From positions 173,108-237,107 of the forward strand of contig CAVPXB010000011.1 in NCBI GenBank assembly GCA_963709525.1: DNA of 64,000 nucleotides. The letters run 5' to 3'. The notes below the pieces were generated by a model. That model saw only the letters and a program-made list of their open reading frames with translations. It did not search any database and was not told the DNA's origin. The position numbers and the translations under genes were made by a program. This DNA is from CAIWHR01 sp963709525 (GTDB taxonomy: Bacteria > Pseudomonadota > Gammaproteobacteria > Burkholderiales > Casimicrobiaceae). This document shows positions 1 to 10,221 of this stretch, piece by piece. The first letter of the stretch is position 1. Each line of letters begins with the position of its first letter.

Positions 1-51
1 CAACACGCGCCGGGGGGCGCAATGGAATCGACCGAACGACAGCGCGCGCAT
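1..51 (-). CDS. Start of an unidentified gene, cut by the window edge
   Basis: Downstream of aspS on the same strand there is an ATG at 51-49. A strong purine-rich ribosome binding site (GGGAGGG) lies a few bases before it, and 23 bp separate it from the aspS stop. Only 17 codons are inside the window (Met-Arg-Ala-Leu-Ser-Phe-Gly-Arg at the start), too few to assign a family. The spacing suggests it is the next gene of the fmdB-DUF502-aspS operon. It could be a chance ATG; the Shine-Dalgarno match is the main support. Confidence 0.4.
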   Translation of the reverse strand, partial: MRALSFGRFHCAPRRVL

Positions 52-74
52 CGTGCCCTCCCGTGAGCCGGTGG

Positions 75-1865
<1,791 letters not shown>

Positions 1866-1973
1866 GGTCTTCTCCAGGAGTTCGGGGCGTCGCGGAAGAG
1901 GGGTGGCGTCGCGCGGTTACGGGCAGGGCTCTCGCGGCGCCGAACCTCTGCGGCACCCGGCCACCCTGCCCGG

Positions 1974-2666
1974 TCAATTTCGCGGCGGGACGGCGTGAGC
2001 GATCGGGGCAGTCGGCGCGACCGGGACGCCGGCGGGCGTGGGCAGATTTCGCGACCGCGCCGCGGCGGGCGTTTCGTTGACGCGCGGCGCCACGACGCCC
2101 ATCGAGATGATGTACTTGAGCGCGTCGTCGACCGACATCTCGAGCTCGCGCGTGGCGGAGCGCGGCAGCATGATGAAATAGCCGCCGGTTGGATTGGGAG
2201 TCGTGGGAACGTAGACGCTCACATGCTCGCCGTCGAGGTGGCGCGCGACGGGTTCTGCCGGCATTCCGGTCATGAACGCGATGGTCCAGCACCCGGGGCG
2301 CGGGAACTCGACGAGCAGGGCTTTGCGAAACGCCTGGCCCTGATCTGAAAGCACGGTGTCGCTGACTTGCTTGACCGACGAATAGATCGACTTGACGAAG
2401 GGGATGCGACCGAGCAGCCCCTCCCAGAAGCGGATCAGCCGCTGGCCGAGGAAGTTGGCGGCGACGATGCCGGTGAGGAGCAGGACCGCAAAGGAGAGCA
2501 CGACGCCGAGGCCGGGAATGTGAAAACCGACCAGCGCTTCCGGCCGGGCGCCCTCCGGCACCAGCAGCAGCGTCTGGTCGAGCGTCGTCACGAGCGAGTG
2601 CAGGACCCAGATCGTGATGCCGAGCGGCACCCAGACCAGGAGTCCGGCGACGAGATAGCGTTTCAT
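1974..2666 (-). CDS. DUF502 family inner-membrane protein
   Basis: A 230-residue protein of the DUF502 family, whose function is unknown. Two N-terminal membrane segments are clear: about residues 4-26 (LVAGLLVWVPLGITIWVL) and about 50-75 (GLGVVLSFAVLLLTGIVAAN). A family-typical soluble part follows, containing RIPFVKSIYSSVKQ, VYVPTTPNPTGG and an SVDDALKYIISMGV stretch. The Ala/Pro-rich C-terminal tail (about 35 residues) is low complexity. The reading frame stays open far upstream, but the start at MKRYLV matches the family and follows the FmdB gene by 25 bp. It lies between fmdB and aspS, probably in one transcript. It is assumed to act in the inner membrane; the sequence shows no catalytic motif. 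Confidence 0.88.
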   Translation of the reverse strand: MKRYLVAGLLVWVPLGITIWVLHSLVTTLDQTLLLVPEGARPEALVGFHIPGLGVVLSFAVLLLTGIVAANFLGQRLIRFWEGLLGRIPFVKSIYSSVKQVSDTVLSDQGQAFRKALLVEFPRPGCWTIAFMTGMPAEPVARHLDGEHVSVYVPTTPNPTGGYFIMLPRSATRELEMSVDDALKYIISMGVVAPRVNETPAAARSRNLPTPAGVPVAPTAPIAHAVPPRN

Positions 2667-2691
2667 CGTGACGGGCGCATGCAGACGCTGC

Positions 2692-3015
2692 TCAGGAACA
2701 CGTGTTGCAGGCACCGCTGCCGCACGCAGGCGCAGGTGCCGCCGCGTCGCTCTTTGCTTCGCTGCTTGCGGCCGCGGGCTTGTCGCCGCCGCCGGACTTG
2801 CCGACGGCGGGCTTGCCGGCTGCGGGCTTGCCGCTTCCCTTGAAATCGGTGGCATACCAACCGCTGCCCTTGAGGTGGAAGCCGGCAGCGGAGACGAGCT
2901 TGGTGAGCGACGGAGTTTCGCAGGCCGGGCAGACGGACAGCGGCGGATCGGAGAATTTCTGCAGGGATTCGAGCTCGTGTCCGCAGGCGGTGCAGCGATA
3001 TTCGTAGATGGGCAT
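2692..3015 (-). CDS. FmdB-family zinc ribbon protein
   Basis: A 107-residue protein beginning MPIYEYRCTACGHELE, the hallmark of the FmdB/CxxC_CxxC_SSSS regulatory-protein family. Two CxxC pairs (Cys near 8/11 and 31/34, the latter CPAC) form a putative zinc ribbon, followed by KLVSAAGFHLKGSGWYATD. The C-terminal half is Lys/Ala/Gly-rich and ends in a Cys-rich tail (CGSGACNTC). Eleven codons upstream are open, but MPIYEY is the conserved start. It is the first gene of the set leading to DUF502 and aspS. The family was named after a formamidase regulator, but the real role of these small proteins is unsettled. Confidence 0.92.
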   Translation of the reverse strand: MPIYEYRCTACGHELESLQKFSDPPLSVCPACETPSLTKLVSAAGFHLKGSGWYATDFKGSGKPAAGKPAVGKSGGGDKPAAASSEAKSDAAAPAPACGSGACNTCS

Positions 3016-3272
3016 GGAAACCTCGTGCAAGGGTGTCGGACCGCGCAAGAAAGCGCTTGATTAAAAACGAATATTATAGCGTATCCCACCGCCTTCGCGG
3101 GCATTGCGTCAAGCCGGGAAGAAACCTCCGGTTGCGAGCGCGCGACGTTGCCGTCGGATTGCCGGTTCCAGGCGCAGCGCCGCGCGAATGCCCTCGTCCG
3201 CACGACCCCAAGCTGGCATAGACTGATGGCTCGGCACGTCGTCGTTGATCGGGGCGAACAGGAGAGCCAGGC
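3016..3272. promoter_or_regulatory. Divergent intergenic region with a candidate promoter
   Basis: This 257-bp gap separates the minus-strand fmdB operon from the plus-strand nfeD-SPFH pair, so it should hold both promoters. On the minus strand a perfect TATAAT lies at 3078-3073, about 58 bp before the fmdB start. No good -35 box sits at the usual 16-18 bp; a TTGACG occurs, but about 28 bp away. I saw no convincing plus-strand boxes. A short coding sequence here is possible but not supported. Confidence 0.35.
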
Positions 3273-3680
3273 ATGGCGGTCACCTTGTGGTTTGTCGCGG
3301 CAGGTGCAGTGCTTCTGGTGGAGTTGCACAGCGGAACGGTATACCTGCTTGCCATCGCGTTTGCCGCAGGATTGGCAGGTGCGATGGCGTTGCTCGGTGC
3401 CGAACCTGCCGCGCAGCTCGCAGTTGCAGCGATCGGCGGTACGGCCGGCTGCTACATAGCGCACGGCGTGCGCAAGCGCCAGGCGAAACTCAGTCGGCCG
3501 ACAATCACAGGTGAAGTCGGCCAATCGGTCGTTGTGGTAAAGGCGGGCGCGACCCCGCGTGTCAGCTGGCGAGGAAGCGAGTGGGACGCCGTGCTGGCGG
3601 ATGGCTCGGCTGCCACCGTCGAGGACCGGCTCAAGATCCAAAGGCAGGAAGGCAATCGCCTCGTGCTCACGCGCGGTTGA
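3273..3680 (+). CDS. NfeD-family membrane protein, short form
   Basis: A 135-residue protein of the short NfeD (YbbK) type. Two or three hydrophobic segments fill residues 1-65 (LWFVAAGAVLLVEL, TVYLLAIAFAAGLAGAMALL, LAVAAIGGTAGCYIA). A small OB-fold domain follows (about 80-135: GEVGQSVVVVKAG, SWRGSEWDAVLADG, VEDRLKIQRQEGNRLVL). NfeD proteins are encoded next to SPFH/stomatin proteins and are thought to form membrane complexes with them. The SPFH gene starts 41 bp downstream, so the pair is probably co-transcribed. The long form's ClpP-like protease domain is absent. Confidence 0.9.
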   Translation: MAVTLWFVAAGAVLLVELHSGTVYLLAIAFAAGLAGAMALLGAEPAAQLAVAAIGGTAGCYIAHGVRKRQAKLSRPTITGEVGQSVVVVKAGATPRVSWRGSEWDAVLADGSAATVEDRLKIQRQEGNRLVLTRG

Positions 3681-3721
3681 TGCTCGCAAGCTGAACCCAG
3701 TCAATACGGAGATGCGCCACC

Positions 3722-4657
3722 ATGGAAAGCCTTGTCGTTACGCTGGTCATCGTCGTCGTCGTCTTCGCGGTGGCGGCCAACACGATTCGTGTCGTGCCGC
3801 AGCAGTCCGCGTATGTGATCGAGAGGTTCGGTCGCTATCAGACGACACTGATGGCCGGCCTGTGGACGATCCTGCCCTTTGTCGACCGCGTGGCGTACAA
3901 GCATTCGCTGAAAGAAGTTCCGCTCGATATCGAGCCTCAGGTCTGCATCACGCACGACAATACGCAGGTGCAGATCGATGGCATCCTCTACTTCCAGGTC
4001 ACCGACGCGAAGCTTGCTTCGTACGGGACGTCGAACTACGAATTCGCGATCGTGCAATTGGCCAAGACAACGCTTCGGTCCGAGGTCGGGAAGCGCGACC
4101 TGGACAAGCTTCTCGAGGAGCGCGCGACCATCAACGTGTCGGTGGTGGCCGCCCTGGACGAGGCGTCGATGGGGTGGGGCGTCAAGGTTCTGCGTTACGA
4201 AGTGAAGGACATCACGCCGCCCGCAGAGATCCTGCGGGCGATGCAGCTCCAGATCACCGCGGAGCGCGAGAAGCGGGCGCTCATCGCCCGGTCGGAAGGG
4301 CAGCGACAGGAGCAGATCAACCTGGCCGAGGGCCACAAGCAGGCGGCGATCGCGCAGTCGGAGGGCGCGAAGACTGCAGTCATCAACAAGGCGCAGGGGG
4401 ACGCGCAGAGCATCGAGCTCGTAGCGAACGCAACTTCGGCGGCGATTCGCAGGGTCGCCGAGGCAATTGCCGGACAGGGCGGAATCGAAGCGACTCAGCT
4501 CAGGGTGGCGGAGCAGTACGTGGCGGCATTCGCCAATGTCGCAAGGACGAGCACCACCGTTGTCGTACCAGCCGATCTCGGCAACATGGCCGGTCTCGTC
4601 ACCTCGGCCATGTCGATCGTGGCGCGCGCCAAGCCGGGCGGGCCGCCGCAGGCGTAG
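3722..4657 (+). CDS. SPFH/band 7 (stomatin-like) membrane protein, QmcA type
   Basis: A 311-residue SPFH-domain protein. One N-terminal membrane anchor (residues 4-20, VVTLVIVVVVFAVAANT) precedes the SPFH/PHB domain (about 22-185: VPQQSAYVIERFGRY, IDGILYFQVTDAK, KTTLRSEVGKRDLDKLL). A helical Ala/Gln/Glu-rich stretch follows (about 190-260: EREKRALIARSEG, ASAAIRRVAEA), which drives oligomerisation in this family. A C-terminal tail completes it. Such proteins build large ring or cage scaffolds at membrane microdomains and influence FtsH-type proteolysis and membrane organisation. Pairing with an upstream short NfeD gene is typical of QmcA/YbbK systems. The frame is intact. Confidence 0.95.
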   Translation: MESLVVTLVIVVVVFAVAANTIRVVPQQSAYVIERFGRYQTTLMAGLWTILPFVDRVAYKHSLKEVPLDIEPQVCITHDNTQVQIDGILYFQVTDAKLASYGTSNYEFAIVQLAKTTLRSEVGKRDLDKLLEERATINVSVVAALDEASMGWGVKVLRYEVKDITPPAEILRAMQLQITAEREKRALIARSEGQRQEQINLAEGHKQAAIAQSEGAKTAVINKAQGDAQSIELVANATSAAIRRVAEAIAGQGGIEATQLRVAEQYVAAFANVARTSTTVVVPADLGNMAGLVTSAMSIVARAKPGGPPQA

Positions 4658-4696
4658 CGGCACGCCGCTGAAGGGCGCGGCTCAGTGATTGACGTT

Positions 4697-4987
4697 GTTT
4701 CACCGTTCGCCCTGAGCTGATCGAAGGTCCTGCCCCGAGCTGATCGAAGGAGCTTCGACGGGCTCGGCCCGAACGGAACTTCGTCCGAATGAATGTGGTT
4801 GAACCGTTCGCCCTGAGCTTGTCGAAGGGCCTGCCCCGAGTTGATCGAAGGAGTTTCGACGGCCTCGGCCCGAACGGAACTTCGTCCGAATGAATGTGGT
4901 TGAACCGTTCGCCCTGAGCTTGTCGAAGGGCCTGCCCCGAGTTGATTGAAGGGTTTCGACGGCCTCGGCCCGAACGGAAACCGAGAC
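4697..4987. repeat. Three tandem copies of a 101-bp palindromic intergenic repeat
   Basis: Between the SPFH gene and dsbB are three copies of a 101-bp unit; the CCGTTCGCCCTGAGC core recurs at about 4703, 4804 and 4905. Each copy carries arms that are near inverted repeats of one another: CGTTCGCCCTGAGC...TCGAAGG and CTTCGACGG.CTCGGCCCGAACGG. Each can therefore fold into a long imperfect hairpin. The motif resembles widely dispersed proteobacterial intergenic palindromes (from memory). Since the flanking genes converge here, a terminator-like or REP-like role is possible. Confidence 0.85.
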
Positions 4988-4991
4988 GGGT

Positions 4992-5645
4992 TCAATCGCG
5001 ACGAGCCAGCGTCAGTGCGGCGACGACCATCGCCACGAAGAATACGAAAGTCCACGAGGGAATCGCGAGGCCGAGGAACAGCCAGCCCTGTTCGGCGCAC
5101 TCGCCGCTGCCCTTCAGCACCTTGCCGATCACTTCGGTCAGCGGCAGCGTCTCCAGCATGTAATTGAGGCTCATGCCGCAGGCAGCGACTGCCCCCTTGG
5201 GCTGCGCCTGTATCCAGACGTGCCAGGCAGCCAGCGCGGCCCCGACCGAGCCCACGACCAGCGTCAGCACTCCGTACACGACGGCGCCGACCCACCCCGG
5301 ATTGTGGATCGCGGCCAACACGAAGATCACGCCGATCGCGATGACGGCGAGGCGCTGGAATACGCACAGCGGACAGGGTTCGAGCCCCAGCCCGTATTGC
5401 AGCCACAACGCCCAGCCCATCAGCCCGCTGCAGATCAGCGCGCCCAGCAGGTAAGCGTAGCGTCGGCGCGGAAGCAGGATCAGCGCCAGCGCGACGGAGC
5501 CGAGGGTGGCGACCGACATGCGGTACGCGGTCTCGGGGAGCGAGGGGCCGGTGCCGATGAGGCGCAGCAGCCATTCCTGGCCCAGCAGCGCCGCGACGAC
5601 GATCAGTGCGGCCCAGGGCCACGGAAGCGCCGGGTAACGCATCAT
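4992..5645 (-). CDS. dsbB: Disulfide bond formation protein B
   Basis: DsbB reoxidises periplasmic DsbA and passes electrons to quinone in the inner membrane. The 217-residue protein shows the first redox pair in the typical context GLEPCPLCVFQR (about residue 90-101). The second periplasmic pair is split as CGMSLNYMLE...GSGEC (about 155-185), followed by WLFLGLAIPSWTFV and a last membrane helix. Membrane segments flank both pairs. It is about 45 residues longer than classic DsbB because of an extra N-terminal stretch with one or two hydrophobic segments. The true start may be an internal Met near residue 43 (MSVATLGSV). A Met-Met pair at the annotated start leaves the exact start open. Confidence 0.93.
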   Translation of the reverse strand: MMRYPALPWPWAALIVVAALLGQEWLLRLIGTGPSLPETAYRMSVATLGSVALALILLPRRRYAYLLGALICSGLMGWALWLQYGLGLEPCPLCVFQRLAVIAIGVIFVLAAIHNPGWVGAVVYGVLTLVVGSVGAALAAWHVWIQAQPKGAVAACGMSLNYMLETLPLTEVIGKVLKGSGECAEQGWLFLGLAIPSWTFVFFVAMVVAALTLARRD

Positions 5646-5720
5646 CGAAGATCGCGCACGGGCGCAGCCGTGCGGACATGAGGGGCGGGAACGAGCGTGT
5701 TTTCCATGCTATCCCTGCGA

Positions 5721-6659
5721 TCAGTTCCAGCCGGGGTTGGCGTTGTACGGGAAGTCGCTGGAGATGCGGCGTCCCGATGAAATGCGGTTGTTGAGGCCGT
5801 ACGGCAGCGCCGGATAGTCGCCCGGGCCGAAGGTGCGGCACTCGCCGCGGAAATTGGCATCGCTGCAGAAAATCCAGTAGCCGCTCTCGACGCGCAGCGA
5901 CGAGGCGCGATCGTTGAAGCCGGCGTTGTCGAGGTTGGGCATGTACTCGTTGACGACGAACGAGCGTCCAGAGAGGTTGGCGCCTTCGTACAATACCGTT
6001 CGGTTGCCGCTGCCCCAGTTGCCGCTGCCACCCCACCCGGCGCCCGCGCCAGCACCGCCACCCCCCACGGGTCGCAGCGAACTCAAGCGCGACGACAATG
6101 CGCCAAGGCTGGCGTACCGGCCAGGCGGGTAGGTCTGGCAGCCGCCGCTGAAGCTTGCATCGGCGCACAGTTCCCAGGTACCGCTATGGACGACCATCGA
6201 CTGCGCGCGGTCGTTGAAGCGGCCGTCAAGGTTGGCGATAGGTCCGTTGACCGGCATTTCGACACCGCCGAAATTGATGTAGTCGTAGAGCGTGACCCGG
6301 GAGCCGCCGCTGCCACCACTGCCGCCGCCACCGCCACCAGCGGACCAGCCCACTTCGCGGGCCGAGGAAACACGATCGTCGAGTCCCATCGCGCCAAGCG
6401 ACGGGTAGTCGCCGGGGTTGAGCGTCACGCAGCGGCCGCGAAAGAATGCGTCCGCGCACAATTGCCACGCGCTGCCGCGAATGGCGACCGACGAGGCGCG
6501 ATCGTTGAACGAGGTGTTGCCGAGATTGGAGACAGAGCCCGAGGTATTGAACCGGCGCCCGCCAAAATTGTCGTTCTCGAAGAACGTTATCTCGTTGGCC
6601 AAGGCCGCTGCGGAACCGGCCGTTCCCAGAATCGTGGCGATGAGCAGCAGGGCCTTCAT
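5721..6659 (-). CDS. Secreted protein with three beta/gamma-crystallin domains
   Basis: A 312-residue protein. The signal peptide is MKALLLIATILGTAGSAAALA, and three beta/gamma-crystallin domains of about 80 residues each follow, separated by Gly/Ser-rich linkers (GGGGGSGGSGGS; GAGAGWGGSGNWG). Each domain has two Greek-key motifs opening with hydrophobic-F/Y-E/D-x-x-N-F-G-G type sequence (ITFFENDNFGGRRF, VTLYDYINFGGVEM, TVLYEGANLSGRSF). The calcium-binding signature (N/D)(N/D)xx(S/T)S appears as NDRASS, DDRVSS, NDRASS and NNRISS in four of six half-sites. It is altered in the other two (NDRAQS, SSRLSS). Each domain also has paired Cys residues (LCAD..F.G.C). The upstream open frame is non-coding; the start at the signal peptide is clear. 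It is probably a periplasmic or extracellular Ca2+-binding structural protein. Confidence 0.9.
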   Translation of the reverse strand: MKALLLIATILGTAGSAAALANEITFFENDNFGGRRFNTSGSVSNLGNTSFNDRASSVAIRGSAWQLCADAFFRGRCVTLNPGDYPSLGAMGLDDRVSSAREVGWSAGGGGGGSGGSGGSRVTLYDYINFGGVEMPVNGPIANLDGRFNDRAQSMVVHSGTWELCADASFSGGCQTYPPGRYASLGALSSRLSSLRPVGGGGAGAGAGWGGSGNWGSGNRTVLYEGANLSGRSFVVNEYMPNLDNAGFNDRASSLRVESGYWIFCSDANFRGECRTFGPGDYPALPYGLNNRISSGRRISSDFPYNANPGWN

Positions 6660-6835
6660 TGTGGTTTTCTCCCAGGCATTGTGGACGAATGCAGCGCGGA
6701 TTCTACCCCGGCCGGCGACCGCGCGCCGAGGGCTCGTTTCCAGTCCGTGAACGCAGCACCTGCGTGAGGCGCTGACCTCAAACGGTGCAACGGTGACGCG
6801 TGCAAACCTTGCCGACGCGCGCGTTAGCCTGCAAC

Positions 6836-9800
6836 ATGCGCTCCTTGTCCGGAAGGAAGCCGCGTCGAAGCGATCGTCGGCCTTTCCGGACGCGTCTCCG
6901 ATCCCTAACGAAGGTGGCTGCCGTGTCTGCGGAGCGATCCCGAAACTCTTCTCGCCTGCCTGCCAAGCCGTTGGCGGGGGAAACGCCGTTCGAGAGCGGG
7001 GAATCCGCCAATCTGTCCTCGCTGTCGCAGCACAAGCTCGACTCGCTGGGGTTGCCGCTGGCCTACGTCGATCGCAAGCAGCGCTACCGCTTCGCCAATG
7101 CGGCTTTCGTCGACGCATTGGGCCGCCGCCGCAGCGAAGTGATCGGCTGTCAGGTGGCCGACGTCATCGGCCGCGACATCTATCCGCTTTACCAGGCTTA
7201 CCTCGAGGCGGCGCTCGCCGGCGAACCCAGCGGATACGAGCGGCAGCTGGCAACGCCGGGTGGTGCCCCAATCTGGATCCGCGTCGACTACTTTCCCGAC
7301 CGCGGAACCGACGGCGAAGTTCGCGGCGTCATTGTCTCGTACGCGAATGTCGACAATCTCAAGCGCCTGGAACTCGAGGCGGGCCAGCGCGAACACCAAT
7401 TGCGCCTCTTTGCCGACAACATTCCCGACCCCATCGTCTACGTCGATTCACAGCGGCGTTATGCGTTCGCCAACGAGGCGTTTCTGAACCTCACCGGACT
7501 CCCGCGCGATCAGGTGGTCGGTCATCGGCCCGCGGAGGTGATCGGCAGGAATGTCGACCTCGACCTGCGCCCCAAGGTCGAGCAGGCGTTCGCGGGCGAA
7601 ACGGTGCGCTACGAGCGAACGTTGCGGGACGCACAAGAGCGCGAGCGCCATCTCGACGGGCGGATGGTCCCCGATCGCGACCGTGACGGCACGATCCGGG
7701 GCCTGTACATCGTTGCGCACGACGTTACCGAGCTCAAGGAGGCGCAGGCGGCCCTGGCGACGCGCGAGTCGCAACTGCGCGCGATCATGGACGGCGTTCC
7801 GGCCCCGGTGGCCTACATCGACCGGGATGAGCGCTGCCATTACGTGAACCGCGCGTTTCTGCAGTATTTCGGGCGGTTGTCCGACGAGGTCGCTGCGCTG
7901 CGCCTGCGCGACGTCATCGGGGATGCGATCTACCAGAGCGCGCACTCGATGATCTCCCGGGCCCTGGCGGGCGAGGCGACATCGTTCGACCGGCTGGTGC
8001 CGGGTGCGGGTGGCGTCCGCCGGTGGATGACATTGCGCGTGGTTCCGGATGTCGGCGCGCAGGCGGAAGTCCACGGCGCCTTCGTGCTCATGCATGACAT
8101 CCATGGCCTCAAACAGGCGCAGGATGCGCTGCGCGCGTCGGAGGGCGAGCTGCGCCTCATCATGGACAACGTGCCTGCACGGGTGTCCTACATCGATTGC
8201 GATCGAAGGCTCCGTTTCGTCAACCGGCACAACGAGGAATGGCTGGGTGCGAGTCGCCGCGATCTCGCCGGCCGTCCCGTGAACGAAGTGCTCGGCGCGG
8301 CGCGGACACTGCAGTTGCAGCCAATCTTCGAGCGGGTCATGGACGGCGAGGTCGTGTCGACCGAGATCGTGCTGGTGCAGCCCGACGGGGAGCTGCGCTG
8401 GGAGGCCGTTCATTACGCGCCTAACCGGGACGCCGACGGCAAGGTACATGGCATCTACGCGGTGCATACCGACATCCACGACCAGAAGCGCAACGAGGAG
8501 GCATTGCGGCGCGCGAACTGGATGCTCTCGTCGCACATCAACAACACGCCGCTTGCGGTGCTGGAATGGGACCGGAGCAGGCGCCTGGTGCGCTGGTCGC
8601 CGCAGGCCGAGCACATCTTCGGCTGGCGCTCCGAGGAAGTGCTGGGCATGGCCATCGACAGTCAGCGCCTGGTCCATGAATCGGACCGCGAGGGGGTCGC
8701 GCGGGTCCTCGGCCAGCTGATGAGCGGTGAGGAGCCGCGCGCCACCAGGCTCACGCGCAACCATCGCAAGGACGGCAGCACGATCTGGTGCGAGTGGTAT
8801 CACTCCTGTCTGCGCGACGATCGCGAGCAGATCGTCTCCATTCTCTCCTTCGTTCAGGACGTGTCGTCGCGCATTCGCGCCGAGGAGCGGCTGCAGCACC
8901 TCGCCACCCGCGACGCGCTGACGGGACTGCCGAACCGCCTGCTCCTGCACGAGCGTCTGGCGCAGGCGATCGCGAAGGCCAAGCGCACGGGTTTGCGCGT
9001 CGGCGTGCTGTTCATCGATCTCGACCGGTTCAAGAACGTCAACGACACGCTCGGCCACCGCGTCGGCGACGAGTTGCTGAAGCTCGTGACGCAGGCTCTG
9101 TCCAAGGTACTGCGCGAGACCGATCTCCTCGCGCGTCTGGGCGGCGACGAGTTCATGGTCATCGTCGAGGAAGTCGAGGATCCCGAAGTTCTCGGCCGCA
9201 TCGCGAAAAAGCTCCTCGATGCCGTTGCGCAGCCCTTCATGGTGGCAAGCCACGACATCTACGTGACGTCGTCGATAGGCATCAGCGTCTACCCCGACGA
9301 TTCGGACGATTCCGAAGAGCTGCTGAAGCACGCCGACGTCGCCATGTACCGGTCGAAGGAGCTCGGGCGCAACACCTTCCAGTTTCTCGATGCCGATCTC
9401 GCCGCGCGCCGCCTGCGCCAGCACACGCTCGAAACAGCGCTGCGCCTGGCGCTCAAGGCAGACCGCCTGTCACTGCATTTCCAGCCAATCGTGCGCGTCG
9501 ACGACGGGAGCGTCGTCGGTGCCGAGGCCCTGCTGCGCTGGGTCGACCCGGAACACGGCAACGTGGCGCCGCGCGTGTTCATTCCGCTGGCCGAGGAATC
9601 GGGACTCATCCACGCGCTCGGGGAGTGGGTGGTGCGGCAGGCGGCGCGCCAGTGTGTCTGCTGGCGACGCGCAGGCATGCCCCTGGTCGTGTCGATCAAC
9701 CTGTCCGCAGGGCAGTTCTATCGCGAGGATCTGGCGCAGCGGATCTCGAACATCGTGCGCGACGAGGGTTGCACGCCATCCTGGCTGGAGCTTGAAGTGA

Positions 9801-10195
9801 CGGAGACCAGCCTGCTGCACGACCTCGATTCGATCCGCAGAGTGCTGCACGCGCTGCGCAGCGAGGGCTTTGCGGTGGCGATCGATGATTTTGGCACCGG
9901 ATATTCGTCGCTGACGCACCTCAAGCATTTCCCCATCGATACGCTCAAGATCGACATTTCGTTCATCGCCGACCTCGAGACCGATCCGGGTGATGCCGCG
10001 ATCACCGAGGCGATCATCGGGCTCGCGCGGGGCCTGGGGCTCACCGTCGTCGCCGAGGGTGTCGAGACCATGAACCAGCTAGATTTTCTCGCTGCGCGGG
10101 GATGCCACCTGTTCCAGGGCTACTGGGCAAGCCCGGCGTTGCCGGTCGTCGAATTCGAGGATTTCATGCAGCGGATGCCGGCGCGATACCGCTGA
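6836..10195 (+). CDS. Five-PAS diguanylate cyclase/phosphodiesterase (GGDEF-EAL)
   Basis: A multidomain c-di-GMP enzyme of about 1119 residues. Five PAS domains lie in tandem (roughly residues 40-155, 165-285, 300-420, 430-545, 555-680), marked by repeated YVDRKQRYRFAN / YVDSQRRYAFAN / YIDRDERCHYVN type strands. The GGDEF domain begins at DALTGLPNR, with the active site GGDEF intact near residue 769 and an allosteric RxxD site (RETD) five residues before it. The EAL domain follows, with EALLRW, ELEVTE, IDDFGTGYSSL, LKIDISF and VAEGVE all present. Both synthesis and hydrolysis of c-di-GMP are therefore chemically possible. No transmembrane segment is seen, so it is a cytosolic sensor. An in-frame GTG at 6800 is an alternative start. 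Transcription diverges from the crystallin gene. Confidence 0.95.
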   Translation: MRSLSGRKPRRSDRRPFRTRLRSLTKVAAVSAERSRNSSRLPAKPLAGETPFESGESANLSSLSQHKLDSLGLPLAYVDRKQRYRFANAAFVDALGRRRSEVIGCQVADVIGRDIYPLYQAYLEAALAGEPSGYERQLATPGGAPIWIRVDYFPDRGTDGEVRGVIVSYANVDNLKRLELEAGQREHQLRLFADNIPDPIVYVDSQRRYAFANEAFLNLTGLPRDQVVGHRPAEVIGRNVDLDLRPKVEQAFAGETVRYERTLRDAQERERHLDGRMVPDRDRDGTIRGLYIVAHDVTELKEAQAALATRESQLRAIMDGVPAPVAYIDRDERCHYVNRAFLQYFGRLSDEVAALRLRDVIGDAIYQSAHSMISRALAGEATSFDRLVPGAGGVRRWMTLRVVPDVGAQAEVHGAFVLMHDIHGLKQAQDALRASEGELRLIMDNVPARVSYIDCDRRLRFVNRHNEEWLGASRRDLAGRPVNEVLGAARTLQLQPIFERVMDGEVVSTEIVLVQPDGELRWEAVHYAPNRDADGKVHGIYAVHTDIHDQKRNEEALRRANWMLSSHINNTPLAVLEWDRSRRLVRWSPQAEHIFGWRSEEVLGMAIDSQRLVHESDREGVARVLGQLMSGEEPRATRLTRNHRKDGSTIWCEWYHSCLRDDREQIVSILSFVQDVSSRIRAEERLQHLATRDALTGLPNRLLLHERLAQAIAKAKRTGLRVGVLFIDLDRFKNVNDTLGHRVGDELLKLVTQALSKVLRETDLLARLGGDEFMVIVEEVEDPEVLGRIAKKLLDAVAQPFMVASHDIYVTSSIGISVYPDDSDDSEELLKHADVAMYRSKELGRNTFQFLDADLAARRLRQHTLETALRLALKADRLSLHFQPIVRVDDGSVVGAEALLRWVDPEHGNVAPRVFIPLAEESGLIHALGEWVVRQAARQCVCWRRAGMPLVVSINLSAGQFYREDLAQRISNIVRDEGCTPSWLELEVTETSLLHDLDSIRRVLHALRSEGFAVAIDDFGTGYSSLTHLKHFPIDTLKIDISFIADLETDPGDAAITEAIIGLARGLGLTVVAEGVETMNQLDFLAARGCHLFQGYWASPALPVVEFEDFMQRMPARYR

Positions 10196-10221
10196 GCTCA
10201 CGCCGCGCGCCCGGCATGGCG

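Noticed and set aside
3074..3355. Small gene in the fmdB-nfeD gap
   Set aside because: No ribosome binding site, no codon bias, and it overlaps the probable promoters.
1974..3704. 576-residue version of the DUF502 protein
   Set aside because: The upstream extension runs antisense through the FmdB and NfeD region; the family start is at 2666.
7448..9424. 658-residue reading frame antisense to the GGDEF-EAL gene
   Set aside because: It lies opposite a clearly conserved multidomain gene and has no recognisable domain; long antisense frames are expected in GC-rich coding DNA.
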